In this document: positions 45,584-55,629 of the stretch, piece after piece | Numbering within the stretch: the stretch's first letter is position 1 | Layout: every line of letters begins with the position of its first letter | Source: Flavobacterium sp. W4I14 | Lineage (GTDB): Bacteria; Bacteroidota; Bacteroidia; Sphingobacteriales; Sphingobacteriaceae | Length of the DNA: 64,000 nt | Direction: 5' to 3' | Assembly: GCA_030817875.1 (NCBI GenBank) | Contig: JAUSZU010000001.1 | Span: forward strand, 6,076,001 to 6,140,000 | Program-made: the position numbers and the translations under genes | Notes under the pieces: model-generated | What the model saw: only the letters and a program-made list of their open reading frames with translations | Databases searched by the model: none | What the model was told of the DNA's origin: nothing

Positions 45584-47899
45584 TTAAAATGGATATCCTA
45601 TCCCAATGTTAAAAATTAAATTCTGTTTACGCCAGTCTTTGTTTCCAAAGGCGATATCATCAAACACCCATCTTTGTCCTTCTGGTAAATACGGCTTACG
45701 AATTGGGAAGGCCACATCTAAGCGGACTACAAAAATGCTGACATCTACCCGTAAACCTGCACCGGTACCCACGGCCAACTCGTTAAAAGCATTTTTTAGC
45801 TTAAAACCAGATCCAAGTCTTGCCGTCTCGGGTTTGCCGGGTTCTCCAAGATCTTCCTTCCTCAACCAGATATTTCCGGCATCTACAAACAATGCGCCAT
45901 AAAGTACACTCACTATTTTAAAACGAAGTTCTGAGTTGAGCATTAATTTAATATCACCACCCTGATCGGCAAAAATAGCATCATCAGGAACCTTGTAAGT
46001 ACCTGGACCTAAAGTTCTGGCCGGAAAGGCTCTGATATCGTTACTGCCACCGGCAAAAAACTGCTTAACAAATGGGAGTGAGGTAGAATTACCGTAAGCA
46101 TAACCATAACCTAAGTTTAACCTGTTTGCCCAGATTAAGTTTCTGGTGATTTTATAATAATCCCTTAAATCGGCTTCTGCCCTGATAAACTGCGTTAATG
46201 GTCTGTTAAAGATAGATCGTTGACCATTTTCATCCTTAGGGGTAAATAGGCCCCAAACATTACCTCCGGTTTCTAACCCTCCAAAGAAATAGGTATTATT
46301 TCTTCGGCTATCTTCCATCTGGTTGGTATAGGTGAAATTATAGTTACTACCAATAATAAACTGACTTTCTAAGGTGGTTCTTAATAATGGGTTCTGTATG
46401 TATATATTTTTTTCTACGGTTGTATCAGGAAAACTGGTTGAAACATAACTTATTGATATCGGATTGAAATTATGCTCCTTATACAAATTCTCTTTAAAGT
46501 TATAACCATATTGCCCTTTAAAAGCATGCAAAGTATATTCAGAGCCACGGTTAAGCATCTGGTAAGAAAGCGAGGCAATGGTTTTCGGGATGAAAGCATT
46601 GGTGCTATTTGGTTTGTAAAAGGGAACAATAAACCTAGGGAAAGTCAGTTTTCCTTCGGCAGTTAACGATAAGGAGTTTTTGCCTAAAGAAGTTCCTTTA
46701 GTTTGCGTTTCGAAACCACCACTAACACTCAAATCTAATTGTTCTGCATTTCTAAACAAGTTTCTGGTGGTTTGTGTGACTTTCACTTCCGAACCAACGA
46801 AATTATTGGATTTACTTGTTCCTACAACGGAAAAGGTAAGTGAGTTTTTCTTTAAAGGGGTTAAATAAATATTCAGGTCGAGCTGATTGTTTTTAAAACT
46901 ATCAACCGGTAAAAATTCGGCCCTTACATCCTGAAATGCGCCTACATTTACCATTCGGTTTAACGATTGGTTATGGTCTTTACGGTTATAAGGTTCGCCT
47001 TTTTGAAAGAATACCAAACGATCGAAAAGCCTTGGTTTAAAGGTGTTCCGGTCATCGTAAATATTGAAATCGTTGTATTGTAACGGCTTTAGTTTTCTTA
47101 ATGTGCTATCTCTCCTTAAGGAATAGTTAGGGTAGATGTTAATGTTTTTAATGGTATAAGGTTTTAACCCTGCATCAGGAGCAATGTCTTTTACTTTAAC
47201 TGAAACATTAACCAGGTTTTTGCCTATGGTGCTATCCACCTGCATAATTAAATAATCAGGGCTGAAATAGAAATAGCCATTTTCTTTTAAGTCGTTGTCA
47301 ATCCTGATGCGTTCGTTTTTGTAGGTATCGATGTCATAATAATCGCCAACTTTTAACAAGGTTTTATCTTTGTTGGCATTAATGATTTTTGTGAGTGCCC
47401 CGGTATCCGGAGGGAAATTAATCTTGTTGATTTTATATCGCTGTCCGGTAACTGCAGTATAAATGGCCTTACCTTTTTTTTCTTTCACAATAGTATCGCC
47501 GGTAACATTTGCCTGTAAATACCCTTCGCTAATGAGGTAACTGGATAATACGTCATTGTTGTATTTCAGCTTTACATCGTTCAATAACACGGGCGGTTCG
47601 CCTTGTCTGCGCAACCAGTTTCTAAAACCTTTTGGCTTTTTGGGTTCTCCTGCAAGATTGTAAATGCCGAGCTTATATTTTATACCCAAAATCGACTTGT
47701 TTGGACGTGGTCTTGTTTTGGCTTCAAGATCGGTTTTAACCTGTTTTTCATTGTCAATTTTTCCTGATGAGTCTGGATTGATTTTTACTTCAGCACCGGT
47801 ATACAAAATCTGTCCTGGTTTTAACGATTTGGTACTGCTGCAAGCCGCCCAAACTAAACAGGCCAATAAAAATAACAGCGGTCTAATTAGTTTTCTCAT
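45584..47899 (-). CDS. tamL: TamL: BamA/TamA-like outer membrane lipoprotein
   Basis: 771 residues from ATG 47899. Unlike TamA of Proteobacteria it has a lipoprotein signal (LACLVWAACSSTKSL, Cys at about 20), the Bacteroidota TamL form. POTRA domains span about 35-375 and an Omp85 barrel about 385-771 (FAGGSNDIRAFPARTLGPGT is the barrel/L6-type block). The last residue is Phe, as needed for Omp85 assembly. It works with TamB to insert or transport outer membrane components. The gene overlaps tamB by 17 bases; an upstream in-frame ATG (47917) is less likely. Confidence 0.9.
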   Translation of the reverse strand: MRKLIRPLLFLLACLVWAACSSTKSLKPGQILYTGAEVKINPDSSGKIDNEKQVKTDLEAKTRPRPNKSILGIKYKLGIYNLAGEPKKPKGFRNWLRRQGEPPVLLNDVKLKYNNDVLSSYLISEGYLQANVTGDTIVKEKKGKAIYTAVTGQRYKINKINFPPDTGALTKIINANKDKTLLKVGDYYDIDTYKNERIRIDNDLKENGYFYFSPDYLIMQVDSTIGKNLVNVSVKVKDIAPDAGLKPYTIKNINIYPNYSLRRDSTLRKLKPLQYNDFNIYDDRNTFKPRLFDRLVFFQKGEPYNRKDHNQSLNRMVNVGAFQDVRAEFLPVDSFKNNQLDLNIYLTPLKKNSLTFSVVGTSKSNNFVGSEVKVTQTTRNLFRNAEQLDLSVSGGFETQTKGTSLGKNSLSLTAEGKLTFPRFIVPFYKPNSTNAFIPKTIASLSYQMLNRGSEYTLHAFKGQYGYNFKENLYKEHNFNPISISYVSTSFPDTTVEKNIYIQNPLLRTTLESQFIIGSNYNFTYTNQMEDSRRNNTYFFGGLETGGNVWGLFTPKDENGQRSIFNRPLTQFIRAEADLRDYYKITRNLIWANRLNLGYGYAYGNSTSLPFVKQFFAGGSNDIRAFPARTLGPGTYKVPDDAIFADQGGDIKLMLNSELRFKIVSVLYGALFVDAGNIWLRKEDLGEPGKPETARLGSGFKLKNAFNELAVGTGAGLRVDVSIFVVRLDVAFPIRKPYLPEGQRWVFDDIAFGNKDWRKQNLIFNIGIGYPF

Positions 47900-50800
47900 C
47901 TTGTGCTTTCTGTTCAATGTTTCTTATTCTTCTTATTCTTTTCTTCTGGAATATCTCTCTAAATTTATTGTAATCTACTACCAGTGTAAAACCTAAGCCT
48001 GTTTCAACAATCTGTCCCTGTATAATCATATCGTTCTGGTTTCGGCGGTAGGCCCTTAAACGGTACCGTCCATCGGCAGAAAGTGCATATTCTACGTTTA
48101 CGTTTCCAGCAATATTGGTCGATTTTTCTCCTGGTGCCTGTGGTCCTTCTAAAGCAAAAGAGCTTCCTACGCTAACGGTTAACCTATCGTTTAGCAGTTT
48201 TTTAGATAAGCCAACCTCCAGGTCTGTTTTTTGCTGCATCGAGCCCGTTGAATAATCTTCAGATGAATTTACGCCGAAGTTCAGATCAACACCCTGGATT
48301 AAATCGGAAGTTAAATTATTCAATTGCTCGGTTAACAGTCTACTTACGCTCGAACGGGCCCAGGTAGAAGCTCCGCCACCACCGCCGGCCAAACTTTGGA
48401 AGGGATTGTTTGCGATAAACCGCTCTAAGGCAAGTAAAGAAAGAACCTGTTTGTTCAACTCACTTTCATCACGGTTTACATTAATCAATTTGGTGTAAAC
48501 CTGGCCATTTAAAGCACCACGTTCGTTTTCTGGCAGATCGAGTTTAAATGAGATGGTTGGCTTTAACAATTCCCCTTTTATCATCAAATAAACCTGGAAA
48601 GGCAATTTTGTTCTCGCCTCGTAAAGATCTGGCTGGTTTAACAGATCGATAGGAGCAGCATTAACTTCGTATAAAGCCGTAATATTTGCAGTAGCTGAAG
48701 TAGGTTCACCTGTCCAAACAATGGTACTGCCTTTAACCAGCTTAAATTCTTTTTTTACAACAGCCAGCGTTAAATTGTATGAACCATCAACTATTTCATA
48801 GCGACCGGTCATGCTGATTTTACCGCTTGGATCCATCGTTACATTTAAGTCTGCATCGCCCCTAACTTTTAAATTATCGCCAGTAGATGCATCTACAACA
48901 ACATTCAGTTCTGCCTCTGGATCTATTTTTACAGCCGCTACAAGGTTTAGTCCTTTAATTGGTGATTTACTGATGCTATCAACCTTTAAAGCTTTTTGTC
49001 CGTTAAAAGGAGGTGCATCGGCATCAATAAACTGCACTATACCTTCCTGATCAATAATTGCTGGGTCACTTGAAGGCAAAGCGAAGAAGAATTTCGTGCC
49101 TTTATTCACATTGATATTCATGTTTACATCAGGCTGGTTTAAATCCCCGCGTACTTTAATATTGCTGGTTAAAAATACCGTCCCGTAAATCATATCATTA
49201 TCAACTGCGGTCGAATTAATAGCTCTGAAATTGTTCGTCCGGATATCTAAACCGAAACGGTAGTTTTTAAAATCGGTGGTATAAACTTTTCCGTTGATGG
49301 TTGCTTTTTGATTTAATGAATCAAGGAGTGTAAAATTATTAAAACTGATGCCTTCGTTTGTGAATGAAATCTTTTCATTAGGCATGCGGAAATATGAATT
49401 TACATAAGCCACATTAAATCCTGCATTATTGAAAGTTAAATCGCCCAGTATTTTCGGAGCAGTTAGCGCGCCTTTAACCGTTAATGCGCCTGTTAAGGTA
49501 CCGGTACCACGTTTAAGCTGACCTGCAGATAAGCTTTCAATGTTTTTCATTTCAATCTTATCGATGTTTACCGTAAGATCTAAAGCGCTTTCTGGTGCAG
49601 TATAATAGAAGCCGTTAACCCTTAACTCGTGCACCCCAGTTAAAGCAACATTTACTTCGAAAGCATTTTCGGTATTGTTATTTACGGCAAGGCGTAAAGT
49701 GCCCAGTTGATCTTTTTGATAACGCAACTGATCGATGGTTAAATTTGCTTCAAATTTTGGTGTGCTGGCCAAATCTTTAACATTCGCCGTCCCATTTAAA
49801 CGGCCACCAACCAATGTGGTATCGGTTTCTGCAAATTTGGTTAAGGTTTCTAACTGGAAATCTTTAAATTCTACTGCCAAGGGCGCATTTGGCTCGGTAG
49901 GATTACTATTGATGGAAAGCGATTGACCACTGTTACTGATCTGAAACTGGTTAACCAATATGCCTGATGCACCAAACTGGATGTAATTGTCTTGCGAAAC
50001 CACCCATTTTTGATAATCGAGCAATAGTTTTTGGGGATCTAAAGTGAATTTGAAATCCTTATTAATCGATTGGAAAGTACCGCCAATTACATATTTATTT
50101 TTAAGCTGCCTATCGCGCAGGAAGATGTTAACGCCTAAATTATTATTTGAAGCATCGCCACTTACTTCTGTATTAAAGAGTGCAATAGCCGGGCTTTGGA
50201 GACTTTTAACTGTTAAGCTATAAGCCAGTTTATTGTTATCATTATTGATGTTTAACACGGTGGTATCTACCTTAAAATCGCCATACACTACCTGTGGGAA
50301 ATTACCTTTAATCCGAAGACTGTCTTTTTGCGTATCGATCAATCCATAAAACTGCGATTGTTTGAATACGGTTAACTCGGGTACAAACTGCTTTAACAAT
50401 TTAGAGTCATAAACCTGTATAAAAAACCTTAACCTTTGGTCAGGAACTTTAGCAACAGTACCAAAGGCGTAGTACTTATTAATTTCGTTGATAATGGCAT
50501 CGCCAACTTTGGTAAGCTGGTACTTGCCATCAATTTTTGCTGATAGTATTTCAGATTTTAAGGTCAGTTCGTTTTCTGTCGCGGTTGATTTAGCCCGGAT
50601 GGAAATCGTATCTACATTGATTTTTTGTTTGTCTTTTACCAATTGTAAGCCCGTAATATCAACCGATCCATTTAAATAATCAGCATCGGCAGTGGCGAGG
50701 TCTACTTTAACTATACCTGCTGCACTTAACACCGTCGGACTAAAGTTTAATGCCTGCAGGTTTACCTGCTTTAAGTTTAAGTCGGCTTTTACAGCAGGAT

Positions 50801-52913
50801 ATTTTCCTGCCAGATTCACTTTAGCATCTAAATTAAAGTTGGCATTGCTATCAGGCATGCTACTTTTGATGCTAATATGCTGATTGCTGTAATTCCCGGC
50901 AAGATTTAAATTACGGTAAGTATATTTGTTATAATAAGCACTAATCACTTTGGCATTAAACTTTGCATTAATTTTTTTAGGATCGAGTCCTGTGCCGGCT
51001 ACATTTGCCTTAACCGAAATCCTACCCAGTTTAGGTTGCATTTTTAATAGCCTGCCAACGTTAAAGTTGTTTAAGTTAATGTCGGCCTTGTAACTTTCCC
51101 TACCTTTTGGTCCTTTCATACCTGCTACCAAAACCGCTCCACCCATATCGGTGTTGATGTTCAGGTTAGTGTTGAAATCGGTCATTGAACCCTTAAATGT
51201 GCCTTTCGCATCAACTACATTTGGCAATTCGATCGTAGGTGGCAGCGATTTTTTGGGTACTACCACCAAAATATCTCCTTTGGTTAGATGAAACTTTTTG
51301 ATATTTAAATCGAGATAGGTTTTTTTGATATCAGGTAGACCTTTCGCTTTTCCACTGATATCTATCTGCGTATTTTTTAACCCACTGATCTGCAGTTTTG
51401 GGATATTCAGGTTATTTAGATAGCCATTAACATCTGCTGTTAGTTTTATTTTTTCGTTGCGGTAATTTGCTGGAACGGCATCGCTGAAAAAGCCAGCATC
51501 TTTTAAACCGATGGTGGTATTCTTAAAAGCTAAATTCAATTTAACACGCTCCGGATGTTTGGTTAAATCCTCCATTGAAGTAAAATTTAGCTCTGTAGCA
51601 TTTTCAATTGAGGTGTTGGGCGTTTTTAGGATAAAATTGCTCAGTTTGATCTGTTTGTCGTTATATACCGCATCGCCTCTCAATTGATCTAACACAAAAC
51701 CACTTTTTTCCTTTAGCGATCCGTTTTTAACATTGGCTTTTATACCGGCGGCGCTATAACTTACATCACTGGCGCCTAAATTCAGCTGGTTAATTTTAAG
51801 GTGATTAAAGTCCATACCCTTAGTGACAGGTTTTGCCCCAAGATTATCGAATTGTACGTTATTATCGGCTAAACTGATGTTTTTGATAATTAAACTCAAA
51901 GGCGATTTTTCGGGAACCACAGTATCCTTTACTTTCTTTAAATCATTACTTGGTGCAGGTTTAAAAGCAAACAGGATATTCGATTTATTTAAATGTGCAT
52001 CATCAACCGCATATTTACTGTTGGTTAAATCTACTTTCAGGTTTACCAGGCCCAGATCGTTTACATCGGCAACGGCTTTAGTGGTCGATAACTGATCGTC
52101 GTAATTTACCTTTACCTTACTAAAAATAAAGTTCTGCACTTCTATTAATGGCAGTTTGCCCTGTTCTTTCTCATTGCTATCAACACTGTTTGTAATGTGC
52201 TGCACCAGATGAACCAGTGGTTTTTGCTGCAGATAACGTAAAGAAGTGTTCACTAAACTTAATTCTTTAATTACGTAATGCTGATTGGCTAAATCGAAAT
52301 CTTTGATTTTGGTTTTAAAGGCACCCAAATATAATTTTACATCATTACCCGCCACATCATCGCGATAGTTGATGCCTATATCTTCAAATGAAACTTTATC
52401 GACAGAGAATTTAAGGGTGGAGGTGGTATCTTTTTTTACTTTTTCTTCTGGCTTTTTCTGATCGCTTGCAAAGGCATCAACCAGAAATGAAAAATTGAAT
52501 GTTGTATCGGGAGTGATGCGCTTCACATTGGCGCGTACATTTTTTAGTTCAATATTATTGATCTCGATGGTGTTTTTTAACAGTTTGAATAAGCTGATAT
52601 CAACCGCAAGTTTTTCAGCATATAGTAAGGTATCGCCCTTACGGTCTTCAATATAAAATTTATTTAAAACCACATCTTTTGGCAGTGCAATTTTAATGCT
52701 TTCTAAACTTACCTCTGTTTTGGTTTTGTTTTTAAGGTAGTTGATGGCTTTGTCTTTAACAAAATTCTGAACTGCCGGAATATTTAAAGATAGCGCCAAA
52801 CCAACAACCAGAACGATGATGGAAGCAATTACCCACAATAAAATTTTTAGACTTTTGCGTATGTATTTATTCAAAGCTAAGCGTGTTTGGTGTTTGATAA
52901 ATGCCAAAAGCAT
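47883..52913 (-). CDS. tamB: TamB-like translocation and assembly module protein
   Basis: 1676 residues. One N-terminal membrane anchor (about 26-48, ILLWVIASIIVLVVGLALSL) followed by a very long beta-helical AsmA/TamB-type region (repeats such as LNLKQVNLQAL, GSLTVKG-like strands) and the C-terminal DUF490 domain (about 1300-1650; GEPTSATANITALYEVNAAP and SLLALERFIANNPFQ). It spans the periplasm as a hydrophobic groove, linked to lipid transport or OMP assembly. First gene of the TamB-TamL-YihY run. Confidence 0.92.
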   Translation of the reverse strand: MLLAFIKHQTRLALNKYIRKSLKILLWVIASIIVLVVGLALSLNIPAVQNFVKDKAINYLKNKTKTEVSLESIKIALPKDVVLNKFYIEDRKGDTLLYAEKLAVDISLFKLLKNTIEINNIELKNVRANVKRITPDTTFNFSFLVDAFASDQKKPEEKVKKDTTSTLKFSVDKVSFEDIGINYRDDVAGNDVKLYLGAFKTKIKDFDLANQHYVIKELSLVNTSLRYLQQKPLVHLVQHITNSVDSNEKEQGKLPLIEVQNFIFSKVKVNYDDQLSTTKAVADVNDLGLVNLKVDLTNSKYAVDDAHLNKSNILFAFKPAPSNDLKKVKDTVVPEKSPLSLIIKNISLADNNVQFDNLGAKPVTKGMDFNHLKINQLNLGASDVSYSAAGIKANVKNGSLKEKSGFVLDQLRGDAVYNDKQIKLSNFILKTPNTSIENATELNFTSMEDLTKHPERVKLNLAFKNTTIGLKDAGFFSDAVPANYRNEKIKLTADVNGYLNNLNIPKLQISGLKNTQIDISGKAKGLPDIKKTYLDLNIKKFHLTKGDILVVVPKKSLPPTIELPNVVDAKGTFKGSMTDFNTNLNINTDMGGAVLVAGMKGPKGRESYKADINLNNFNVGRLLKMQPKLGRISVKANVAGTGLDPKKINAKFNAKVISAYYNKYTYRNLNLAGNYSNQHISIKSSMPDSNANFNLDAKVNLAGKYPAVKADLNLKQVNLQALNFSPTVLSAAGIVKVDLATADADYLNGSVDITGLQLVKDKQKINVDTISIRAKSTATENELTLKSEILSAKIDGKYQLTKVGDAIINEINKYYAFGTVAKVPDQRLRFFIQVYDSKLLKQFVPELTVFKQSQFYGLIDTQKDSLRIKGNFPQVVYGDFKVDTTVLNINNDNNKLAYSLTVKSLQSPAIALFNTEVSGDASNNNLGVNIFLRDRQLKNKYVIGGTFQSINKDFKFTLDPQKLLLDYQKWVVSQDNYIQFGASGILVNQFQISNSGQSLSINSNPTEPNAPLAVEFKDFQLETLTKFAETDTTLVGGRLNGTANVKDLASTPKFEANLTIDQLRYQKDQLGTLRLAVNNNTENAFEVNVALTGVHELRVNGFYYTAPESALDLTVNIDKIEMKNIESLSAGQLKRGTGTLTGALTVKGALTAPKILGDLTFNNAGFNVAYVNSYFRMPNEKISFTNEGISFNNFTLLDSLNQKATINGKVYTTDFKNYRFGLDIRTNNFRAINSTAVDNDMIYGTVFLTSNIKVRGDLNQPDVNMNINVNKGTKFFFALPSSDPAIIDQEGIVQFIDADAPPFNGQKALKVDSISKSPIKGLNLVAAVKIDPEAELNVVVDASTGDNLKVRGDADLNVTMDPSGKISMTGRYEIVDGSYNLTLAVVKKEFKLVKGSTIVWTGEPTSATANITALYEVNAAPIDLLNQPDLYEARTKLPFQVYLMIKGELLKPTISFKLDLPENERGALNGQVYTKLINVNRDESELNKQVLSLLALERFIANNPFQSLAGGGGGASTWARSSVSRLLTEQLNNLTSDLIQGVDLNFGVNSSEDYSTGSMQQKTDLEVGLSKKLLNDRLTVSVGSSFALEGPQAPGEKSTNIAGNVNVEYALSADGRYRLRAYRRNQNDMIIQGQIVETGLGFTLVVDYNKFREIFQKKRIRRIRNIEQKAQDEKTN

Positions 52914-53022
52914 GCCATTAAAATTAATTTTAAGGCATGTTTTACTAAATAATACAAAAAATAACTTAAATTGTTCGCCCGCTATAAAAATTTAATATTA
53001 GCGGTTTCCTAATTAGTTACAA

Positions 53023-53511
53023 ATGAATTCAATAAATCTAAATATAACTTTTGAACAATACGAAAGTATTACAGAATTAACAGTGGCAGATAGCGCGCTT
53101 TGCGAACTTGCAGCAAAGGCATTAAATACTTCATATTCTCCTTATTCTAAATTCAGGGTAGGTACAGCAATCCGTTTGGCCTCTGGCGAAACGGTATTAG
53201 GCAGCAACCAGGAAAATTTAGCCTACCCATCCGGACTTTGTGCTGAGCGTGTTGCCCTTTTTACCATTGGTGCTACCTATCCAAACGCAGTTATTGAAAG
53301 CATGGCTATTACTGCCCAAACTGATAATTTTGAGATTTTAAAACCCGTTACTTCTTGCGGAGGCTGTTTGCAGGTGATGGCAGAGTTTGAGCGCAAGCAA
53401 AATACGCCGATTGAAGTGATTTTTTATTGCTTAAATGGAGAAGTATTAAAAGTGCCCAGTGTAAAGAGTTTACTGCCTTTTGCTTTTGTAGAGGACCGGT
53501 TGGAAAGATAG
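53023..53511 (+). CDS. cdd: Cytidine deaminase
   Basis: 162 residues. Zinc site and catalytic Glu in CAERVALF (Cys73, Glu75), and the second zinc pair in SCGGCLQVM (Cys112, Cys115). It deaminates cytidine/deoxycytidine to uridine in pyrimidine salvage. N-terminal SYSPYSKFRVGTAI is the substrate-binding block. Divergent from tamB with 109 bases between, where TTG (52971)...TAATATTAG could be a weak promoter. Confidence 0.95.
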   Translation: MNSINLNITFEQYESITELTVADSALCELAAKALNTSYSPYSKFRVGTAIRLASGETVLGSNQENLAYPSGLCAERVALFTIGATYPNAVIESMAITAQTDNFEILKPVTSCGGCLQVMAEFERKQNTPIEVIFYCLNGEVLKVPSVKSLLPFAFVEDRLER

Positions 53512-53533
53512 GCGGGGAGGCATCTCCCGAAGG

Positions 53534-53637
53534 TCGTCATTGCGAGAAGGCTTTTTCAGCCGACGAAGCAATCTTAATGCGGTCGCTATAACCAATAGTT
53601 GTAAGATTGCTTCGCCGTTCCGCCTCGCAATGAAGAC
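53534..53637. repeat. GTCATTGCGAGAAGGC dispersed repeat
   Basis: Outer ends GTCATTGCGAG and CTCGCAATGAAGAC are inverted. About 40 bases at 53534-53575 match 10843-10887 on the opposite strand. It lies between cdd and the PNGase F-like gene. Confidence 0.7.
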
Positions 53638-53699
53638 TTTTCTGTTAGCATGTAATTCTTCCTTCCTTCCCCCAACCTCAGACCACCGACTTTTATGCT

Positions 53700-53707
53700 T
53701 ATATTTG
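53700..53707 (+). promoter_or_regulatory. -7 promoter element of the PNGase F-like gene
   Basis: TATATTTG is an exact TAnnTTTG -7 box, 13 bases before ATG 53721. No good TTTG is seen 19 bases upstream, so the -33 box is poor or absent. Confidence 0.4.
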
Positions 53708-53720
53708 TTTTTTAACTATA

Positions 53721-55406
53721 ATGAAGCAACTCTACATCCTCGTTTTCTCCTTTTTTATTTCTTTTGGTGCAAATGCCCAGGCCGTCCTTAAAAGTTATGC
53801 GGTTTATAAAATAGTTTATTTCCGCTCTGCTGATGGAAAGCCCAAAGAAGACCGTAATCCAACTGTGGTAATGGCTTCAGCAAGCCAGAATTTAATCAGT
53901 AGTGCTGCTATTCTCGATCGTAAAGCAAAGTATCCTTACGAACAAAGCATTGTTGCTAAGCCCGCACAAATTTTGTTTCAGGTTGCAGATTTAGGTATAG
54001 ATAAGCAGATTGCAACTGCCGATAGCCTTGCTATTGGCAAGCAAACTTTTGAGTTGAGCAACGAAACCAAAGTAATTTTGGGTTATACCTGCAAAAAGGC
54101 CACCACGGTTGTTAATTCGAATAGAATTGATCTGTGGTACACTACTGAAGCAGGTATTAAGGCGGCACCAACCAATTTGGGCCAGAACCTTGGTTTGGTT
54201 TTAGAGCAGGTGCGTAACGGCAACAGCTTTGTAACGGCTACAAAAATCGAAGAAGTTAAAAATCCGAAACCGATCGATCTGCAAAAAATAAGTGCAAAGT
54301 TAACCGATGGATTAACGTATAAAGATTTGCTTTGGAAAAGCAGGTTTACCACGTTAAATGTTTTTAATAACGAAACGATTAATTTTATAGATAAACCACA
54401 ATCGAACGATTCTGTATTCCGCTTTGCTGGAGGGACCGTAATTGCCAGAAAAGTTAAATTTCCTGAGCTTCAGTCGAACCCCAGTGTTTTTGTTGATTTA
54501 ACCGAGCAATCGAACGGCGATGCTTACGATAGAACAGGATCTGTATTTATCATCCCGACTGATAAGCAGATCAGTTTAATGGATGCACTTAAAAATTCAG
54601 TTAAGGAGCTGCCTGTTTATGATAATGGCAATGGAAAGAAATACCAGGGTGTTGTTGCTACAGCAAATTATAATCCTGTTATAGAGTTAATGCGCTTTTT
54701 TACCCCTTTTGGTGTTGGCAAATACAATACTTTAAAATTAAAGGATAAAAATTGGGCGGAGAAAGTTTACTATAGACAGGATGTTTCGGAATTGTTCCCG
54801 CTGGTGAATGGCAAAGAAGCCTGGGTTGCAGTTTTTGTTGGTAACTATGACAAAGGTGGCCATAAAGTTTCTTTAAATATAACATTGCATAATAGTGGAA
54901 GACCAAAAGAAGCCAAGGAAGTGATTTTGCCTTTATTTAATTCGACCAATGTAATGGAAATGGCTGGGCAAGAATATGCAACCATGTTTAGCAGCGATAA
55001 GGGTTTAGCAGTTTCTTTTACCTTAGCAAAAGACCTAAAAGATGCAAAACTACGCTACATTACAACCGGGCACGGTGGTTGGGGAAATGGCGATGAGTTT
55101 GTACCTAGGAAAAACACCATCTGGCTGGATGAAAAAGAGACATTCGCTTTTACGCCATGGCGCCAGGATTGCGGTTCGTACCGATTATCGAACCCTGCCT
55201 CTGGAAATTTCGAAACGGGTCTTTCCTCGTCAGATTTAAGTCGTTCTAACTGGTGTCCAGGCACAGTTACCAATCCCGAATGGATCAGTTTGGGTGATTT
55301 AAAAGCTGGTGCACATACCGTAAAAGTAACCATTCCGATGGGTAAGCCTGAAGGTTCGAGTTCAAGTGCATGGAATGTTTCAGGCGTGTTGTTGGGCGTG
55401 GAATAG
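53721..55406 (+). CDS. PNGase F-like glycosyl-asparaginase with N-terminal GLPGLI-like domain
   Basis: 561 residues, signal peptide (FGANAQ). The N-terminal part (about 20-180) resembles GLPGLI proteins: ILGYTCKKATT, IDLWYTTEAG and then NLGLVLEQ in the place of the GLPGLI signature. About 215-375 matches the PNGase F N-terminal jelly roll (VFVDLTEQSNGDAYDRTGSV with the likely catalytic Asp; FFTPFGVG). About 380-561 is the C-terminal jelly roll: ITTGHGGWGNGDEF, FTPWRQDCGSYR, SSSDLSRSNWCPG. PNGase F cuts N-glycans from asparagine. The extra N-terminal domain recalls type II PNGase F enzymes. Confidence 0.85.
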   Translation: MKQLYILVFSFFISFGANAQAVLKSYAVYKIVYFRSADGKPKEDRNPTVVMASASQNLISSAAILDRKAKYPYEQSIVAKPAQILFQVADLGIDKQIATADSLAIGKQTFELSNETKVILGYTCKKATTVVNSNRIDLWYTTEAGIKAAPTNLGQNLGLVLEQVRNGNSFVTATKIEEVKNPKPIDLQKISAKLTDGLTYKDLLWKSRFTTLNVFNNETINFIDKPQSNDSVFRFAGGTVIARKVKFPELQSNPSVFVDLTEQSNGDAYDRTGSVFIIPTDKQISLMDALKNSVKELPVYDNGNGKKYQGVVATANYNPVIELMRFFTPFGVGKYNTLKLKDKNWAEKVYYRQDVSELFPLVNGKEAWVAVFVGNYDKGGHKVSLNITLHNSGRPKEAKEVILPLFNSTNVMEMAGQEYATMFSSDKGLAVSFTLAKDLKDAKLRYITTGHGGWGNGDEFVPRKNTIWLDEKETFAFTPWRQDCGSYRLSNPASGNFETGLSSSDLSRSNWCPGTVTNPEWISLGDLKAGAHTVKVTIPMGKPEGSSSSAWNVSGVLLGVE

Positions 55407-55442
55407 TGCAATATTTTTCGGGAGATGAGTATCCTCATGCGA

Positions 55443-55530
55443 ATCGTCATTTCGAGCGGAGTACAACGCAGTCGAGAAATCTGTCTAGATAGATCTCTCC
55501 ATTTCGCTTCGCTACAGTCGAGATGACGAC
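55443..55530. repeat. ~88-bp palindromic dispersed repeat
   Basis: TCGTCATTTCGAGCGGAGT...GAGAAATCT pairs with AGATCTCTCC...GTCGAGATGACGA around a CTAGATAGATC centre. Same family as 44431-44532. At 55548-55571 a GTCATCCTGAACGCAGTGAAGG word follows. Confidence 0.7.
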
Positions 55531-55629
55531 TTTTCTATTAAATCTGTCATCCTGAACGCAGTGAAGGATCTTTTTCTTTACTCTTTTTTACCATATAAGG
55601 CATTTAAGAAAATATAAGCTCAAATACTT

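Noticed and set aside
53540-53791. 83-codon ORF between cdd and the PNGase F-like gene
   Set aside because: Starts in the dispersed repeat and runs into the PNGase F-like gene in another frame.
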